Positions 35,234 to 45,493 of a stretch of DNA of 64,000 bases are shown here, piece after piece; position 1 is the stretch's first letter; each line of letters starts with the position of its first letter. The notes beneath the pieces are model-generated. The model saw nothing but the letters and a program-made list of their open reading frames with translations, ran no database searches and was not told the DNA's origin. This DNA comes from Franconibacter helveticus LMG 23732 (GTDB taxonomy: Bacteria; Pseudomonadota; Gammaproteobacteria; Enterobacterales; Enterobacteriaceae): the NCBI RefSeq assembly GCF_000463115.2, contig NZ_AWFX01000011.1, positions 62,001 through 126,000 of the forward strand. Direction: 5' to 3'. The position numbers and the translations under genes were made by a program.

Positions 35234-36187
35234 ATGACGGATAAATTGACCTCCCTTCGTCAGTTCACCACCGTAGTGGCTGACACTGGAGACATCGCGG
35301 CAATGAAGCTGTATCAGCCGCAGGATGCCACCACCAACCCTTCTCTGATCCTTAACGCCGCGCAAATTCCTGAGTACCGCAAGCTGATTGATGACGCCGT
35401 GACCTGGGCAAAAAGCCAGAGCAACGATCGCGCTCAGCAGGTTGTTGACGCAACCGACAAGCTGGCGGTGAATATCGGTCTGGAAATTCTCAAGCTGATC
35501 CCGGGCCGTATCTCCACCGAAGTGGATGCGCGTCTTTCTTACGACACCGAAGGCAGCATCGCCAAAGCTAAGCGTCTGATTAAGCTCTATAACGATGCGG
35601 GCATCAGCAATGACCGCATCCTGATCAAGCTGGCGTCAACCTGGCAGGGCATCCGCGCGGCGGAGCAGCTGGAAAAAGAAGGCATCAACTGCAACCTGAC
35701 GCTGCTCTTTTCCTTCGCCCAGGCGCGCGCTTGCGCTGAAGCTGGCGTATTCCTGATCTCTCCATTCGTTGGCCGTATCCTCGACTGGTACAAAGCCAAC
35801 ACGGATAAAAAAGAGTATGCGCCGCATGAAGATCCAGGCGTGGTTTCCGTAAGCGAGATCTACCAGTACTACAAGCAGCACGGTTATGAAACTGTAGTGA
35901 TGGGCGCAAGCTTCCGTAACGCTGGCGAAATCCTTGAGCTGGCGGGCTGCGACCGTCTGACCATCGCCCCGGCGCTGCTTAAAGAGCTGGCGGAAAGCGA
36001 AGGCGCGGTAGAGCGTAAGCTTTCGTATTCTGGCGACGTAAAAGCGCGTCCGGAGCGCATCACCGAGTCTGAGTTCCTGTGGCAGCATAACCAGGATCCG
36101 ATGGCGGTAGATAAGCTGGCGGACGGTATCCGCAAGTTCGCCGTTGACCAGGAAAAACTGGAAAAAATGGTCGAAGCACTGCTGTAA
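35234..36187 (+). CDS. talB: Transaldolase B
   Basis: This 317-aa protein has exactly the E. coli TalB length. The Schiff-base lysine is K132 in [12 protein letters not shown]. It interconverts sedoheptulose-7-P/glyceraldehyde-3-P and erythrose-4-P/fructose-6-P in the pentose phosphate pathway. I chose ATG at 35234, which aligns with residue 1 of E. coli ([10 protein letters not shown]) and follows AAGAGAAA; upstream in-frame codons have no family match. Confidence 0.98.
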   Translation: MTDKLTSLRQFTTVVADTGDIAAMKLYQPQDATTNPSLILNAAQIPEYRKLIDDAVTWAKSQSNDRAQQVVDATDKLAVNIGLEILKLIPGRISTEVDARLSYDTEGSIAKAKRLIKLYNDAGISNDRILIKLASTWQGIRAAEQLEKEGINCNLTLLFSFAQARACAEAGVFLISPFVGRILDWYKANTDKKEYAPHEDPGVVSVSEIYQYYKQHGYETVVMGASFRNAGEILELAGCDRLTIAPALLKELAESEGAVERKLSYSGDVKARPERITESEFLWQHNQDPMAVDKLADGIRKFAVDQEKLEKMVEALL

Positions 36188-36195
36188 TGCCCGCC

Positions 36196-36222
36196 GTGGC
36201 CGGTCATTCCGGCCACGTTTCT
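36196..36222 (+). terminator. talB terminator
   Basis: GTGGCCGG (36196-36203) and CCGGCCAC (36209-36216) form an 8-bp GC stem around TCATT, followed by GTTTCTT, 9 nt after the talB stop. Confidence 0.75.
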
Positions 36223-36282
36223 TCCCGCTTTACCCCGCTCGCGTGTATCATTTCGTAAACTGAATCTCTTTTCGGAATTGAT

Positions 36283-36870
36283 ATGAACACGTTACGCATC
36301 GGCTTAGTTTCCATCTCTGACCGCGCTTCCAGCGGCGTTTACCAGGATAAAGGCATTCCCGCCTTACAGGCGTGGCTGGCGCAGGCGCTTACCACCCCGT
36401 TTGTTATCGAAACGCGGCTTATCCCCGACGAGCAACCGCTTATTGAGCAAACCTTGTGTGAGCTGGTGGATGAAATGGGCTGCCATCTGGTGCTGACGAC
36501 CGGGGGCACCGGCCCCGCGCGGCGTGACGTAACGCCCGACGCCACGCTTGCTGTCGCTGACCGCGAAATGCCGGGTTTTGGCGAGCAGATGCGCCAGATA
36601 AGCCTGCGTTTTGTGCCGACCGCGATCCTTTCCCGCCAGGTTGGCGTAATTCGTAAACAGGCATTGATTCTTAATCTTCCCGGCCAGCCGAAATCGATAA
36701 AAGAGACTCTTGAAGGGTTGAAGCAGGAAAGCGGCGAAACGATCGTGCCGGGGATATTCGCCAGCGTGCCCTATTGCATCCAGTTGCTGGACGGGCCTTA
36801 CGTTGAAACCGATCCGCAGGTCGTAGCGGCTTTTCGTCCCAAAAGCGCTATTCGTGACATTAAATCCTGA
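36283..36870 (+). CDS. mog: Molybdopterin adenylyltransferase Mog
   Basis: This 195-aa protein has the E. coli Mog length. The MoCF motif TTGGTGPARRDVTPDAT sits mid-protein, and the SDRAS motif lies near the start. It adenylylates molybdopterin before molybdate insertion. The order talB-mog is conserved. A short inverted repeat (ACGCCAG...CTGGCGT, within 36890-36915) follows but lacks a T-run. Confidence 0.97.
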   Translation: MNTLRIGLVSISDRASSGVYQDKGIPALQAWLAQALTTPFVIETRLIPDEQPLIEQTLCELVDEMGCHLVLTTGGTGPARRDVTPDATLAVADREMPGFGEQMRQISLRFVPTAILSRQVGVIRKQALILNLPGQPKSIKETLEGLKQESGETIVPGIFASVPYCIQLLDGPYVETDPQVVAAFRPKSAIRDIKS

Positions 36871-36997
36871 TTATTTTTAGATTATAAAATAAACGCCAGT
36901 TAACTCTGGCGTGAAGTTATTCTGCCGTTATAGTAAGGATAGGTTTACGGTCTCGCCGTGAATTAATTCTAACTCATCTCTTTACAAGCGGCTTTTT

Positions 36998-38305
36998 ATG
37001 TCTGAACACACGCGACCTCTCGCCCGACAGGATTATAAAACCCTGACGCTCGCCGCCCTTGGCGGCGCGCTGGAATTTTATGATTTCATTATTTTTGTTT
37101 TCTTCGCCGCCGTAGTAGGCGAACTCTTTTTCCCGGTGGATATTCCTGAATGGCTGCGTCAGGTGCAGACCTTCGGCATTTTCGCCGCAGGCTACCTGGC
37201 GCGGCCGCTGGGCGGCATTGTGATGGCGCATTTTGGCGACCTGGTAGGGCGCAAGAAGATGTTTACGCTCAGCATCTTACTTATGGCGGTGCCTACGCTT
37301 GCTATCGGCTTACTGCCGACTTATGCCTCGTTAGGGATTGCCGCGCCGTTATTATTGCTTTTGATGCGCGTTTTACAGGGCGCGGCGATCGGTGGCGAAG
37401 TTCCTGGCGCCTGGGTTTTTGTGGCGGAGCATGTGCCGGCAAAGCGCATCGGCATTGCCTGCGGCACGCTGACAGCCGGTTTAACCGTCGGCATTTTGCT
37501 CGGCTCGGTGGTCGCTACGCTGATTAACACCAGCATGACTCCCCAGACTATCCACAATGGCGGCTGGCGTATTCCTTTCCTGCTGGGCGGCGCGTTTGGC
37601 CTGGTTGCGATGTACCTGCGCCGCTGGTTGCAGGAAACGCCCGTCTTTATTGAGATGCAGCAGCGTAAAGCGCTGGCGGAAGAGTTGCCGCTTAAGTCGG
37701 TCGTGATGAATCACAGAAAGGCGGTGGTGGTTTCCATGCTGCTGACCTGGCTGCTGTCGGCGGGCATTGTGGTCGTGATTTTAATGTCTCCCACCTGGCT
37801 GCAAAAGCAATTGGGCATTGCGCCTGCCTTAACCTTACAAGCCAACAGCATCGCTACCGTTATGTTAACGCTGGGCTGCCTTGCGGCAGGCGCGCTGGTG
37901 GACCGGGTGGGCGCCAGCAAAACCTTTATTGGCGGCAGTCTGCTGCTGGCCGTATGCAGCTGGCTTTTCTATCATCTCACCGCCGGCAACCCGGATTATC
38001 TCTTCCCGCTTTATGGGCTGGCAGGTTTTAGCGTTGGCGTTGTCGGCGCGGTGCCTTATGTGATGGTGCGCGCTTTTCCGGCGGAAGTGCGTTTTACCGG
38101 CATTTCATTCTCTTATAACGTCGCGTATGCCATTTTTGGCGGGCTGACGCCGATTCTGGTGACACTGCTGATGAACGTATCGCCGATGGCGCCTGCCTGG
38201 TACGTGTTGGCGCTGGCATTGCTGGGGCTGGGGGTGGGTTTCTGGCTGCGCCAGGAGAAAGAGAAGCCGGACAGCCTGACTAAACGCTCGCCTGCGCATC
38301 CCTGA
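36998..38305 (+). CDS. MFS transporter, metabolite:H+ symporter (MHS) family
   Basis: This 435-aa protein has twelve predicted membrane segments. MFS signatures are HFGDLVGRKKMFT in loop 2-3 and RVLQGAAIGGEVPGAW after it. The start FYDFIIFVFFAAVVG is typical of the MHS branch (ProP, ShiA, KgtP). The substrate, likely an organic acid or osmolyte, cannot be assigned. E. coli K-12 has no such gene between mog and satP, so this is an accessory insertion or an E. coli loss. It converges on satP with a shared terminator. Confidence 0.87.
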   Translation: MSEHTRPLARQDYKTLTLAALGGALEFYDFIIFVFFAAVVGELFFPVDIPEWLRQVQTFGIFAAGYLARPLGGIVMAHFGDLVGRKKMFTLSILLMAVPTLAIGLLPTYASLGIAAPLLLLLMRVLQGAAIGGEVPGAWVFVAEHVPAKRIGIACGTLTAGLTVGILLGSVVATLINTSMTPQTIHNGGWRIPFLLGGAFGLVAMYLRRWLQETPVFIEMQQRKALAEELPLKSVVMNHRKAVVVSMLLTWLLSAGIVVVILMSPTWLQKQLGIAPALTLQANSIATVMLTLGCLAAGALVDRVGASKTFIGGSLLLAVCSWLFYHLTAGNPDYLFPLYGLAGFSVGVVGAVPYVMVRAFPAEVRFTGISFSYNVAYAIFGGLTPILVTLLMNVSPMAPAWYVLALALLGLGVGFWLRQEKEKPDSLTKRSPAHP

Positions 38306-38322
38306 GGCGAGGCTGCGTAATA

Positions 38323-38348
38323 AAAAGGCCCACTATTGTGGGCCTTTT
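38323..38348. terminator. Bidirectional terminator between the MHS transporter gene and satP
   Basis: AAAAGGCCCAC (38323-38333) and GTGGGCCTTTT (38338-38348) pair perfectly around TATT. Confidence 0.92.
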
Positions 38349-38355
38349 GTCTTAC

Positions 38356-38955
38356 TTACGCTAAAGCGTTAACGGCGGCGGTTGTCGCCTCGCGACGCTC
38401 GCCAATCGGCAGCACGGTGCGTCCATACTGTTCGTTCAGCACTTCGCCCATCGCCAGGTAGATAGCGCTGGCGCCGCACACCAGACCAATCCAGCCCGCC
38501 ACACGAACAATGCCTTCGTTATCCAGCAAATGGCCTGCCGCCAGCAGCGCGAAAAGCACGGTCAGGCTCAGGAACACAAACTGCAATACGCGAGCGCCTT
38601 GCAGCGTGCCGAAGAACATAAACAGGGTAAACACGCCCCAGACGCCAAGGTAGACGCCCAAAAAGTGGCCGTTCGCCGCGTCCGCCAGGCCGAACTTCGG
38701 CAACAGCAGAATCGCGACCAGCGTCAGCCAGAAGGAGCCATAGGAGGTAAAAGCGGTTAAACCAAAGGTGTTGCCTTTTTTATATTCCAGCAGACCGGCA
38801 AAGATTTGCGCGATGCCGCCGTAAAAAATTCCCATCGCCAGGATAATGCCATCCAGCGGGAACAGGCCGATATTATGCAGATTGAGCAGAATGGTAGTCA
38901 TACCAAAGCCCATAAGGCCCAGAGGAGCCGGATTAGCCAACGAAGTGTTGCCCAT
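38356..38955 (-). CDS. satP: Succinate-acetate:proton symporter SatP
   Basis: This 199-aa protein of the GPR1/FUN34/YaaH family has six membrane segments and the signature NPAPLGLMGFGMTT near the N-terminus. It takes up acetate and succinate. It is 11 residues longer than E. coli SatP (188 aa) at the C-terminus (GERREATTAAVNALA). The E. coli neighbours yaaW and yaaI, between satP and dnaK, are absent here. Confidence 0.95.
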   Translation of the reverse strand: MGNTSLANPAPLGLMGFGMTTILLNLHNIGLFPLDGIILAMGIFYGGIAQIFAGLLEYKKGNTFGLTAFTSYGSFWLTLVAILLLPKFGLADAANGHFLGVYLGVWGVFTLFMFFGTLQGARVLQFVFLSLTVLFALLAAGHLLDNEGIVRVAGWIGLVCGASAIYLAMGEVLNEQYGRTVLPIGERREATTAAVNALA

Positions 38956-39096
38956 AAACCCTCAGAAAATAAGTAAAAAATTTAAGATAAGCAAACCCGC
39001 CGCCAGGTCTCTGTCAGCGGGGCGCGGCATCATAATCGTGGAAATATTCGCCGTCTATGATCTGAGCAGGGTGAAAAGAAAAATTTTTTCTGCCGT

Positions 39097-39128
39097 CCCC
39101 CTTGATGCCCCATGATGCGACCCCATCT
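39097..39128 (+). promoter_or_regulatory. Sigma-32 (heat-shock) promoter of dnaKJ
   Basis: A -35 CCCCCTTGATG (39097-39107) and a -10 CCCCATCT (39121-39128) with 14 nt between CTTGAT and CCCCAT match E. coli dnaK P1 almost base for base. A start near 39137 gives a leader of about 115 nt. The rest of the 38956-39250 gap should also hold the satP promoter, which I cannot pick out. Confidence 0.9.
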
Positions 39129-39250
39129 TCTGGTTAACCGAAAAGGGTGAACCTGAAAAAAATGATGATTTGGGCAGTTGAAACCGCAGGTTTCGCCCGC
39201 ATAACAGGTTCACACCACATATTGACCGAATTTTTAGTGGAGACGTTTAG

Positions 39251-41167
39251 ATGGGTAAAATTATTGGTATCGACCTGGGTACTACCAACTCTTGTGTAGC
39301 GATTATGGACGGGACTCAGGCACGCGTGCTGGAGAACGCCGAGGGCGATCGCACCACGCCTTCTATCATTGCATATACCCAGGATGGTGAAACTCTGGTT
39401 GGTCAGCCGGCTAAACGTCAGGCAGTGACGAACCCGCAGAATACCCTGTTTGCAATCAAGCGCCTGATCGGCCGCCGCTTCCAGGACGAAGAAGTGCAGC
39501 GCGACGTGTCTATCATGCCGTACAAAATCATCGCGGCTGATAACGGCGATGCATGGCTGGACGTTAAAGGCCAGAAAATGGCGCCGCCGCAGATTTCCGC
39601 TGAAGTGCTGAAAAAAATGAAGAAAACTGCGGAAGACTATCTGGGCGAAGCGGTAACTGAAGCGGTTATCACCGTACCGGCGTACTTCAACGACGCGCAG
39701 CGTCAGGCGACCAAAGATGCTGGCCGCATTGCGGGCCTGGAAGTTAAACGTATTATTAACGAACCGACTGCGGCAGCGCTGGCTTACGGTCTGGATAAAG
39801 AGACAGGCAACCGCACCATCGCGGTATACGACCTGGGCGGCGGTACGTTCGATATCTCTATCATCGAAATCGACGAAGTCGACGGCGAAAAAACCTTCGA
39901 AGTGCTGGCGACCAACGGTGATACTCACCTGGGCGGCGAAGACTTCGACAGCCGTCTGATCAACTATCTGGTAGAAGAGTTCAAGAAAGACCAGGGCATT
40001 GACCTGCGTAACGACCCGCTGGCGATGCAGCGTCTGAAAGAAGCGGCTGAAAAAGCGAAGATCGAGCTTTCTTCCGCTCAGCAGACCGACGTGAACCTGC
40101 CGTACATCACCGCAGACGCGACCGGTCCGAAACACATGAACATCAAAGTGACTCGCGCGAAACTGGAAAGCCTGGTCGAAGACCTGGTGAACCGTTCCAT
40201 CGAGCCGCTGAAAGTGGCGCTCCAGGATGCTGGCCTGTCCGTATCCGACGTGCAGGACGTGATCCTGGTCGGCGGTCAGACCCGTATGCCGATGGTGCAG
40301 AAGAAAGTGGCTGAGTTCTTTGGTAAAGAGCCGCGTAAAGACGTTAACCCGGACGAAGCTGTAGCTATCGGCGCAGCAGTACAGGGCGGCGTATTGACCG
40401 GCGACGTGAAAGACGTTCTGCTGCTCGACGTAACCCCGCTGTCTCTTGGTATCGAAACCATGGGTGGCGTGATGACTGCGCTCATCACCAAAAACACCAC
40501 CATTCCGACCAAGCACAGCCAGGTGTTCTCTACGGCGGAAGACAACCAGTCTGCGGTAACTATTCATGTGCTGCAAGGCGAGCGTAAACGCGCTGCTGAT
40601 AACAAATCGCTGGGCCAGTTCAACCTGGATGGCATTAACCCGGCGCCGCGCGGCATGCCGCAGATCGAAGTGACCTTCGACATCGACGCCGACGGTATTC
40701 TGCATGTTTCCGCCAAGGACAAAAACACCAACCGCGAGCAGAAGATCACCATCAAGGCCTCTTCCGGTCTGAACGAGGAAGAGATCCAGAAAATGGTGCG
40801 CGAAGCGGAAGCTAACGCTGAAGCTGACCGTAAGTTCGAAGAGCTGGTGCAAACGCGCAACCAGGCGGATCACCTGGTGCACAGCACCCGTAAGCAGGTG
40901 GAAGAAGCAGGCGACAAGCTGCCGGCTGACGACAAAACCGCGATTGAATCTGCACTGAGCGCGCTGGAAGGCTCTCTGAAAGGCGAAGACAAAGCAGATA
41001 TCGAAGCGAAAATGCAGGCGCTGGCGCAGGTTTCCCAGAAGCTGATGGAAATTGCTCAGCAGCAGCACGCCCAGCAGCAGGCAGGCGGCGCTGACGCTTC
41101 TGCAAACAACGCGAAAGATGACGATGTTGTCGACGCTGAGTTCGAAGAAGTAAAAGATAAGAAATAA
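39251..41167 (+). CDS. dnaK: Chaperone DnaK (Hsp70)
   Basis: This 638-aa protein has the E. coli DnaK length. The N-terminal ATPase begins [15 protein letters not shown] and carries the phosphate loop YDLGGGTFD. The linker [18 protein letters not shown] leads into the substrate-binding domain, and a helical lid ends in the acidic EEVKDKK-type tail. It is the central Hsp70 chaperone with DnaJ and GrpE and a negative regulator of sigma-32. Its codon use is strongly optimised, fitting high expression. Confidence 0.99.
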   Translation: MGKIIGIDLGTTNSCVAIMDGTQARVLENAEGDRTTPSIIAYTQDGETLVGQPAKRQAVTNPQNTLFAIKRLIGRRFQDEEVQRDVSIMPYKIIAADNGDAWLDVKGQKMAPPQISAEVLKKMKKTAEDYLGEAVTEAVITVPAYFNDAQRQATKDAGRIAGLEVKRIINEPTAAALAYGLDKETGNRTIAVYDLGGGTFDISIIEIDEVDGEKTFEVLATNGDTHLGGEDFDSRLINYLVEEFKKDQGIDLRNDPLAMQRLKEAAEKAKIELSSAQQTDVNLPYITADATGPKHMNIKVTRAKLESLVEDLVNRSIEPLKVALQDAGLSVSDVQDVILVGGQTRMPMVQKKVAEFFGKEPRKDVNPDEAVAIGAAVQGGVLTGDVKDVLLLDVTPLSLGIETMGGVMTALITKNTTIPTKHSQVFSTAEDNQSAVTIHVLQGERKRAADNKSLGQFNLDGINPAPRGMPQIEVTFDIDADGILHVSAKDKNTNREQKITIKASSGLNEEEIQKMVREAEANAEADRKFEELVQTRNQADHLVHSTRKQVEEAGDKLPADDKTAIESALSALEGSLKGEDKADIEAKMQALAQVSQKLMEIAQQQHAQQQAGGADASANNAKDDDVVDAEFEEVKDKK

Positions 41168-41170
41168 TCG

Positions 41171-41228
41171 CCCTGATGCAGGGTAGATAATCCAGCACGG
41201 GCGTAGGAGTCATCTCCACGCCCGTGCT
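41171..41228 (+). ncRNA. Structured dnaK-dnaJ intergenic RNA (position of E. coli tpke11)
   Basis: Two hairpins fill the 86-nt gap. CCCTG-ATG-CAGGG lies at 41171-41183. A long stem pairs AGCACGGGCGT (41194-41204) with ACGCCCGTGCT (41218-41228) and is extended inside by GGAG-TCAT-CTCC. No T-run follows the second, so it is not a standard terminator. The candidate sRNA tpke11 of E. coli maps to this gap as I recall. The structure may set the dnaK:dnaJ ratio through processing or attenuation. Confidence 0.45.
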
Positions 41229-41253
41229 CGCATGTTAAGGGCAGAAAACCAAA

Positions 41254-42390
41254 ATGGCGAAGACAGACTATTACGAGATTTTAGGCGTTCCGAAAACGGC
41301 GGAAGAGCGTGAAATCAAAAAGGCCTACAAGCGCCTTGCCATGAAATATCACCCGGACCGCAATCAGGGTGACAAAGAAGCGGAAGCCAAATTTAAAGAA
41401 ATTAAAGAAGCTTATGAAGTGCTGACCGACGCGCAAAAACGCGCGGCTTACGATCAGTACGGCCACGCGGCTTTTGAACAGGGCGGCATGGGCGGCGGCT
41501 TTAATGGCGGTTTCGGCGGCGGTGCAGATTTCAGCGATATCTTCGGCGATGTTTTCGGCGATATTTTTGGCGGCGGACGTGGCCGACGCGCGGCGCGCGG
41601 CGCCGACCTGCGCTACAACATGGAATTAACGCTGGAAGAAGCGGTTCGCGGCGTAACGAAAGAGATTCGCATACCTACGCTTGAAGAGTGCGATGTTTGC
41701 CACGGCAACGGTGCGAAACCAGGCACGCAGCCGCAGACCTGCCCAACCTGTCATGGTTCCGGTCAGGTGCAGATGCGCCAGGGCTTTTTTGCCGTACAGC
41801 AGACCTGTCCGCATTGTTCGGGTCGCGGTACGCTGATTAAAGATCCCTGCACCAAATGCCATGGTCACGGTCGCGTAGAGAAATCCAAAACCCTGTCCGT
41901 TAAAATCCCGGCAGGCGTCGATACCGGCGACCGTATTCGTCTGGCAGGCGAAGGCGAAGCGGGCGAACATGGCGCGCCGGCAGGCGATCTGTACGTTCAG
42001 GTACAGGTTAAACAGCACCCGATCTTCGAGCGCGAAGGTAACAACCTCTATTGCGAAGTGCCAATTAACTTCGCCATGGCGGCGCTGGGCGGTGAAATTG
42101 AAGTGCCGACGCTGGATGGCCGCGTCATGCTCAAAGTACCGAGCGAAACGCAAACCGGCAAGCTGTTCCGCATGCGCGGGAAAGGCGTTAAATCGGTTCG
42201 TGGCGGCGCGCAGGGCGATCTGCTTTGCCGTGTCGTTGTGGAAACGCCGGTGGGCCTGAACGAGCGTCAGAAACAGCTGTTGCAGGAGCTTCAGGAAAGC
42301 TTCGGCGGCCCAACGGGCGAGAAAAACAGCCCACGTTCAAAGAGCTTCTTTGATGGCGTGAAAAAGTTTTTTGACGACCTGACTCGCTAA
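41254..42390 (+). CDS. dnaJ: Co-chaperone DnaJ (Hsp40)
   Basis: This 378-aa protein (376 in E. coli) has a J domain with HPD (in [10 protein letters not shown]), a Gly/Phe-rich region about 75-110, four CxxCxGxG zinc repeats ([32 protein letters not shown]), and the C-terminal substrate-binding domain. It delivers clients to DnaK and stimulates its ATPase. It is cotranscribed with dnaK. Confidence 0.98.
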   Translation: MAKTDYYEILGVPKTAEEREIKKAYKRLAMKYHPDRNQGDKEAEAKFKEIKEAYEVLTDAQKRAAYDQYGHAAFEQGGMGGGFNGGFGGGADFSDIFGDVFGDIFGGGRGRRAARGADLRYNMELTLEEAVRGVTKEIRIPTLEECDVCHGNGAKPGTQPQTCPTCHGSGQVQMRQGFFAVQQTCPHCSGRGTLIKDPCTKCHGHGRVEKSKTLSVKIPAGVDTGDRIRLAGEGEAGEHGAPAGDLYVQVQVKQHPIFEREGNNLYCEVPINFAMAALGGEIEVPTLDGRVMLKVPSETQTGKLFRMRGKGVKSVRGGAQGDLLCRVVVETPVGLNERQKQLLQELQESFGGPTGEKNSPRSKSFFDGVKKFFDDLTR

Positions 42391-42405
42391 TTACGGGATG
42401 TTTTT

Positions 42406-42440
42406 AAAACCCGAGTCCTTTGCAGGGCTCGGGTTTTTTT
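42406..42440 (+). terminator. dnaKJ terminator
   Basis: AAAACCCGAG pairs with CTCGGGTTTT, with further TCCT/AGGG pairing near the loop, followed by seven Ts, 16 nt after the dnaJ stop. Confidence 0.92.
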
Positions 42441-42548
42441 ATGGCTGTCAGAACGGAGCGAACTTTTCAGGAAATTCTATTTAAGGCGAAGCCGTCTGGT
42501 TGGCAGAGAAACCCTTTAATAATCAAAGCGTCAAATTTACCATGCTAT

Positions 42549-42564
42549 AATTAGCTCGCTAATT
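42549..42564. promoter_or_regulatory. Inverted repeat upstream of nhaA (candidate regulator site)
   Basis: AATTAGC-TC-GCTAATT is a perfect 7+7 repeat that overlaps the end of a TATAAT (42546-42551), about 130 nt before nhaA. A second TATAAT lies near 42615. NhaR is a LysR regulator that activates nhaA in E. coli, so an NhaR site is possible; the match is by position and symmetry only. The 42441-42692 stretch has no gene and no hok/sok or insertion sequence as in E. coli K-12. Confidence 0.35.
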
Positions 42565-42692
42565 AATTGCGTTTTGATACTTTTTATGCGAAAAAACCGA
42601 TAGGATAAGCTGATATAATCTGCTTTTAACGAGCAGTCTTGCACGATAGGCTTTGTTTTATACAAATATTCTATAAAAGTGCAGGCTTAAAA

Positions 42693-43868
42693 ATGATTGC
42701 AGCAGTTAAGCGATTTATGACCAACGATGCGAGCGGCGGGATCATTCTGATCATCGCGGCTTCGCTGGCGATGATACTGGCGAACCTTGATGCCACCAGC
42801 ATGGCTTACCAGTCGTTTCTGGATACGCCTGTTGAGCTGCGGATCGGTTCACTGGAGATAAACAAAAATCTCCTGTTGTGGATAAACGACGCGCTAATGG
42901 CCGTTTTCTTCCTGCTGATTGGGCTGGAAGTGAAACGGGAATTGCGGCAGGGGTCGCTGGCCAGCCTGCGTCAGGCTTCTTTTCCGGTAATTGCCGCGCT
43001 GGGAGGCATGATTATCCCGGCGGTGCTTTATCTGGCGTTTAATTTCCAGGATCCCGTTACGCGAGAAGGTTGGGCCATTCCCGCGGCAACGGATATCGCC
43101 TTCGCACTGGGCGTACTGGCGTTGCTGGGCAATCGCGTACCGCCTTCGCTGAAGGTCTTTCTGATGGCGCTGGCGATTATCGATGATCTGGGCGCGATTA
43201 TTATTATTGCCTTGTTTTACACCCATGAGCTTTCGCTGCTTTCACTGATGATCGCGGCTGGCGCCATTGCGGTGCTGGCATTAATGAACGCCTGCAATAT
43301 ACGCCGCACGGGCATGTATATTCTGGTCGGTCTGGTGCTGTGGACGGCGGTGTTGAAGTCAGGGGTGCATGCAACGCTTGCTGGCGTGGTTATTGGCTTT
43401 TTTATCCCGCTAAAAGAGCAGGGCGGCAAGTCTCCGGCAAAAGCGCTGGAACATGTGCTGCATCCCTGGGTCGCGTTTCTGATCCTGCCGCTTTTTGCTT
43501 TTGCGAACGCAGGCGTATCGCTGGATGGCGTAACGCTGGCAGGGCTGGCTTCGTTGCTGCCGCTTGGCGTTATTGCCGGCCTGTTTATCGGTAAGCCGCT
43601 GGGGATAGGTCTTTTCTGCTGGCTGGCGTTGAAACTGAAACTGGCGACGCTGCCGCAAGAGGCGACATTCCGGCAAATCATGGCGGTAGGCGTACTCTGC
43701 GGTATTGGTTTTACTATGTCGATTTTCATCTCCACGCTGGCGTTTGGAGAGGTGGATCCTTCCCTCATTAAGTGGGCGAAACTGGGGATCCTGATTGGTT
43801 CATTAATGGCGGCGGTAACAGGTTATGGCCTGCTGCGGATCGGTTTCAAGGCGCCACGTCGGGCCTGA
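42693..43868 (+). CDS. nhaA: Na+/H+ antiporter NhaA
   Basis: This 391-aa protein (388 in E. coli) has twelve membrane segments. The ion-binding aspartates D164/D165 are in [10 protein letters not shown], with D134 in [10 protein letters not shown], offset one residue from E. coli D163/D164 and D133. It expels Na+ or Li+ in exchange for protons at alkaline pH. I chose ATG at 42693: GCAGG lies upstream and the product aligns with E. coli from the start; an upstream TTG at 42639 adds non-family residues. Confidence 0.95.
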   Translation: MIAAVKRFMTNDASGGIILIIAASLAMILANLDATSMAYQSFLDTPVELRIGSLEINKNLLLWINDALMAVFFLLIGLEVKRELRQGSLASLRQASFPVIAALGGMIIPAVLYLAFNFQDPVTREGWAIPAATDIAFALGVLALLGNRVPPSLKVFLMALAIIDDLGAIIIIALFYTHELSLLSLMIAAGAIAVLALMNACNIRRTGMYILVGLVLWTAVLKSGVHATLAGVVIGFFIPLKEQGGKSPAKALEHVLHPWVAFLILPLFAFANAGVSLDGVTLAGLASLLPLGVIAGLFIGKPLGIGLFCWLALKLKLATLPQEATFRQIMAVGVLCGIGFTMSIFISTLAFGEVDPSLIKWAKLGILIGSLMAAVTGYGLLRIGFKAPRRA

Positions 43869-43878
43869 TTTAAGCGCG

Positions 43879-43906
43879 GCGCTCTCCAGGGGGGAGAGCG
43901 CTTTTT
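43879..43906 (+). terminator. Hairpin between nhaA and nhaR
   Basis: GCGCTCTCC (43879-43887) and GGAGAGCGC (43893-43901) pair around AGGGG, followed by five Ts. It probably attenuates read-through from nhaA into nhaR. Confidence 0.8.
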
Positions 43907-43936
43907 CGACCATTTAACATCAGGGAGCGAAAAGCT

Positions 43937-44836
43937 ATGTCGCATATCAATTACAACCACTTGTACTACTTCTGGCATGTTTACAAAGAAGGCTCTGTAG
44001 TCGGCGCAGCTGAGGCGCTTTATCTCACGCCCCAGACCATAACCGGCCAGATTAAAGCGCTGGAAGAACGCCTTCAGGGAAAACTGTTCAAGCGCAAGGG
44101 GCGGGGGCTTGAGCCCAGCGAATTGGGGCAACTGGTTTTTCGCTATGCTGACCGCATGTTCACATTAAGCCAGGAGATGCTGGATATCGTGAACTACCGC
44201 AAGGAGTCGCATTTGCTGTTTGATGTCGGCGTGGCGGATGCGCTGTCCAAAAATCTGGTAGGCGGTATTCTCGAAGCTGTCGTGGTGGAAAATGAACAAA
44301 TCCATCTGCGCTGTTTTGAATCCACGCATGAAATGCTGCTTGAGCAACTCAGTCAGCATAAGCTGGATATGATCATTTCAGATTGTCCTATCGATTCCAC
44401 CCAGCAGGAAGGGCTCTTTTCCGTAAAACTCGGCGAGTGCGGCATTAGCTTCTGGTGCCAGAATCCGTTGCCGGAAAAGCCGTTTCCTGAATGCCTGGAG
44501 GAGCGTCGCCTGCTCATTCCTGGCCGCCGCTCTATGCTCGGACGTAAGCTGCTCAACTGGATAAACTCTCAGGGGCTGAAGGTGGAAATTTTGGGCGAGT
44601 TCGATGATGCGGCATTAATGAAAGCGTTCGGCGCGGCGCATAACGCCATTTTTGTCGCGCCGACGCTTTACGCGCAGGATTTCTATCGCAATGGCAATAT
44701 TGTTGAAATCGGACGGATAGATAACGTTATGGAAGAATACCACGCGATATTTGCTGAGCGTATGATTCAGCACCCGGCGGTGCAGCGCATCTGCAATAAG
44801 AACTATTCAGCGTTATTTAGCCACCCTGAAGAGTAA
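43937..44836 (+). CDS. nhaR: LysR-family activator NhaR
   Basis: This 299-aa protein (301 in E. coli) starts [20 protein letters not shown], with the HTH in the first 60 residues and a substrate-binding domain after it. In E. coli NhaR activates nhaA in response to Na+ and also affects pgaABCD and osmC. It sits directly downstream of its target. AGGGAG precedes the ATG. Confidence 0.97.
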   Translation: MSHINYNHLYYFWHVYKEGSVVGAAEALYLTPQTITGQIKALEERLQGKLFKRKGRGLEPSELGQLVFRYADRMFTLSQEMLDIVNYRKESHLLFDVGVADALSKNLVGGILEAVVVENEQIHLRCFESTHEMLLEQLSQHKLDMIISDCPIDSTQQEGLFSVKLGECGISFWCQNPLPEKPFPECLEERRLLIPGRRSMLGRKLLNWINSQGLKVEILGEFDDAALMKAFGAAHNAIFVAPTLYAQDFYRNGNIVEIGRIDNVMEEYHAIFAERMIQHPAVQRICNKNYSALFSHPEE

Positions 44837-44847
44837 ACAGCAGACAT

Positions 44848-44876
44848 AAAAAAACCCGCTTGATGCGGGTTTTTTT
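44848..44876. terminator. Bidirectional terminator between nhaR and rpsT
   Basis: AAAAAAACCCGC (44848-44859) and GCGGGTTTTTTT (44865-44876) pair around TTGAT and serve both convergent genes. Confidence 0.93.
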
Positions 44877-44899
44877 AACAAGCAACAACCAACGGGCGA

Positions 44900-45184
<285 letters not shown>

Positions 45185-45210
45185 CTATGTGGACAATTCA
45201 AAGGCCGAGG

Positions 45211-45239
45211 AATATGCCCCGTTAGCCTTCTTTTGTCAA
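45211..45239 (-). promoter_or_regulatory. rpsT promoter
   Basis: Read on the minus strand: TTGACA (45239-45234), a 17-bp spacer, and CATATT (45216-45211), followed by the GC-rich discriminator CCTCGGCC typical of stringently controlled ribosomal promoters. It lies about 50 nt from the TTG start. The remaining 45164-45493 gap contains no convincing gene. Confidence 0.85.
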
Positions 45240-45435
45240 TGGATTTGTGCAAATAAGCGCCGTTTGCTATGACGACGCTCGTTACGTAGTGATGGCGCAA
45301 GATTCTACCAGCTTGCCTGCTCTGAATACAGTCTTTATCGGACAAAATTCGCTCCCGCAGGCCATGTTTCTTGCAAATCGCAGTGTTATATCAGGAAAAC
45401 CCCGTTGCTTTCTGCCCTGGGGCGCCAATCGCCGG

Positions 45436-45464
45436 TTAACCTTGGGCGCTGTACAAGGTATAAT
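45436..45464 (+). promoter_or_regulatory. ribF promoter
   Basis: TTAACC (45436-45441), a 17-bp spacer and TATAAT (45459-45464), 29 nt before the ribF ATG. It is likely the promoter of ribF and the genes after it. Confidence 0.65.
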
Positions 45465-45493
45465 CCGACGATTTTCACTGTCCTGAGCCTGTC

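Noticed and set aside
39134-41068. 644-codon open frame antisense to dnaK
   Set aside because: It is the mirror of a highly biased gene; the composition is skewed to His, Phe, Arg and Gln and no family is recognisable. Long antisense frames over dnaK are a known codon-bias artefact.
42441-42692. hok/sok toxin-antitoxin upstream of nhaA as in E. coli K-12
   Set aside because: No hok-like small frame or insertion sequence is visible in this gap.
45247-45486. 79-codon frame resembling the end of YaaY
   Set aside because: Only part of the E. coli frame is kept and other parts appear in a different frame, so coding is not supported.
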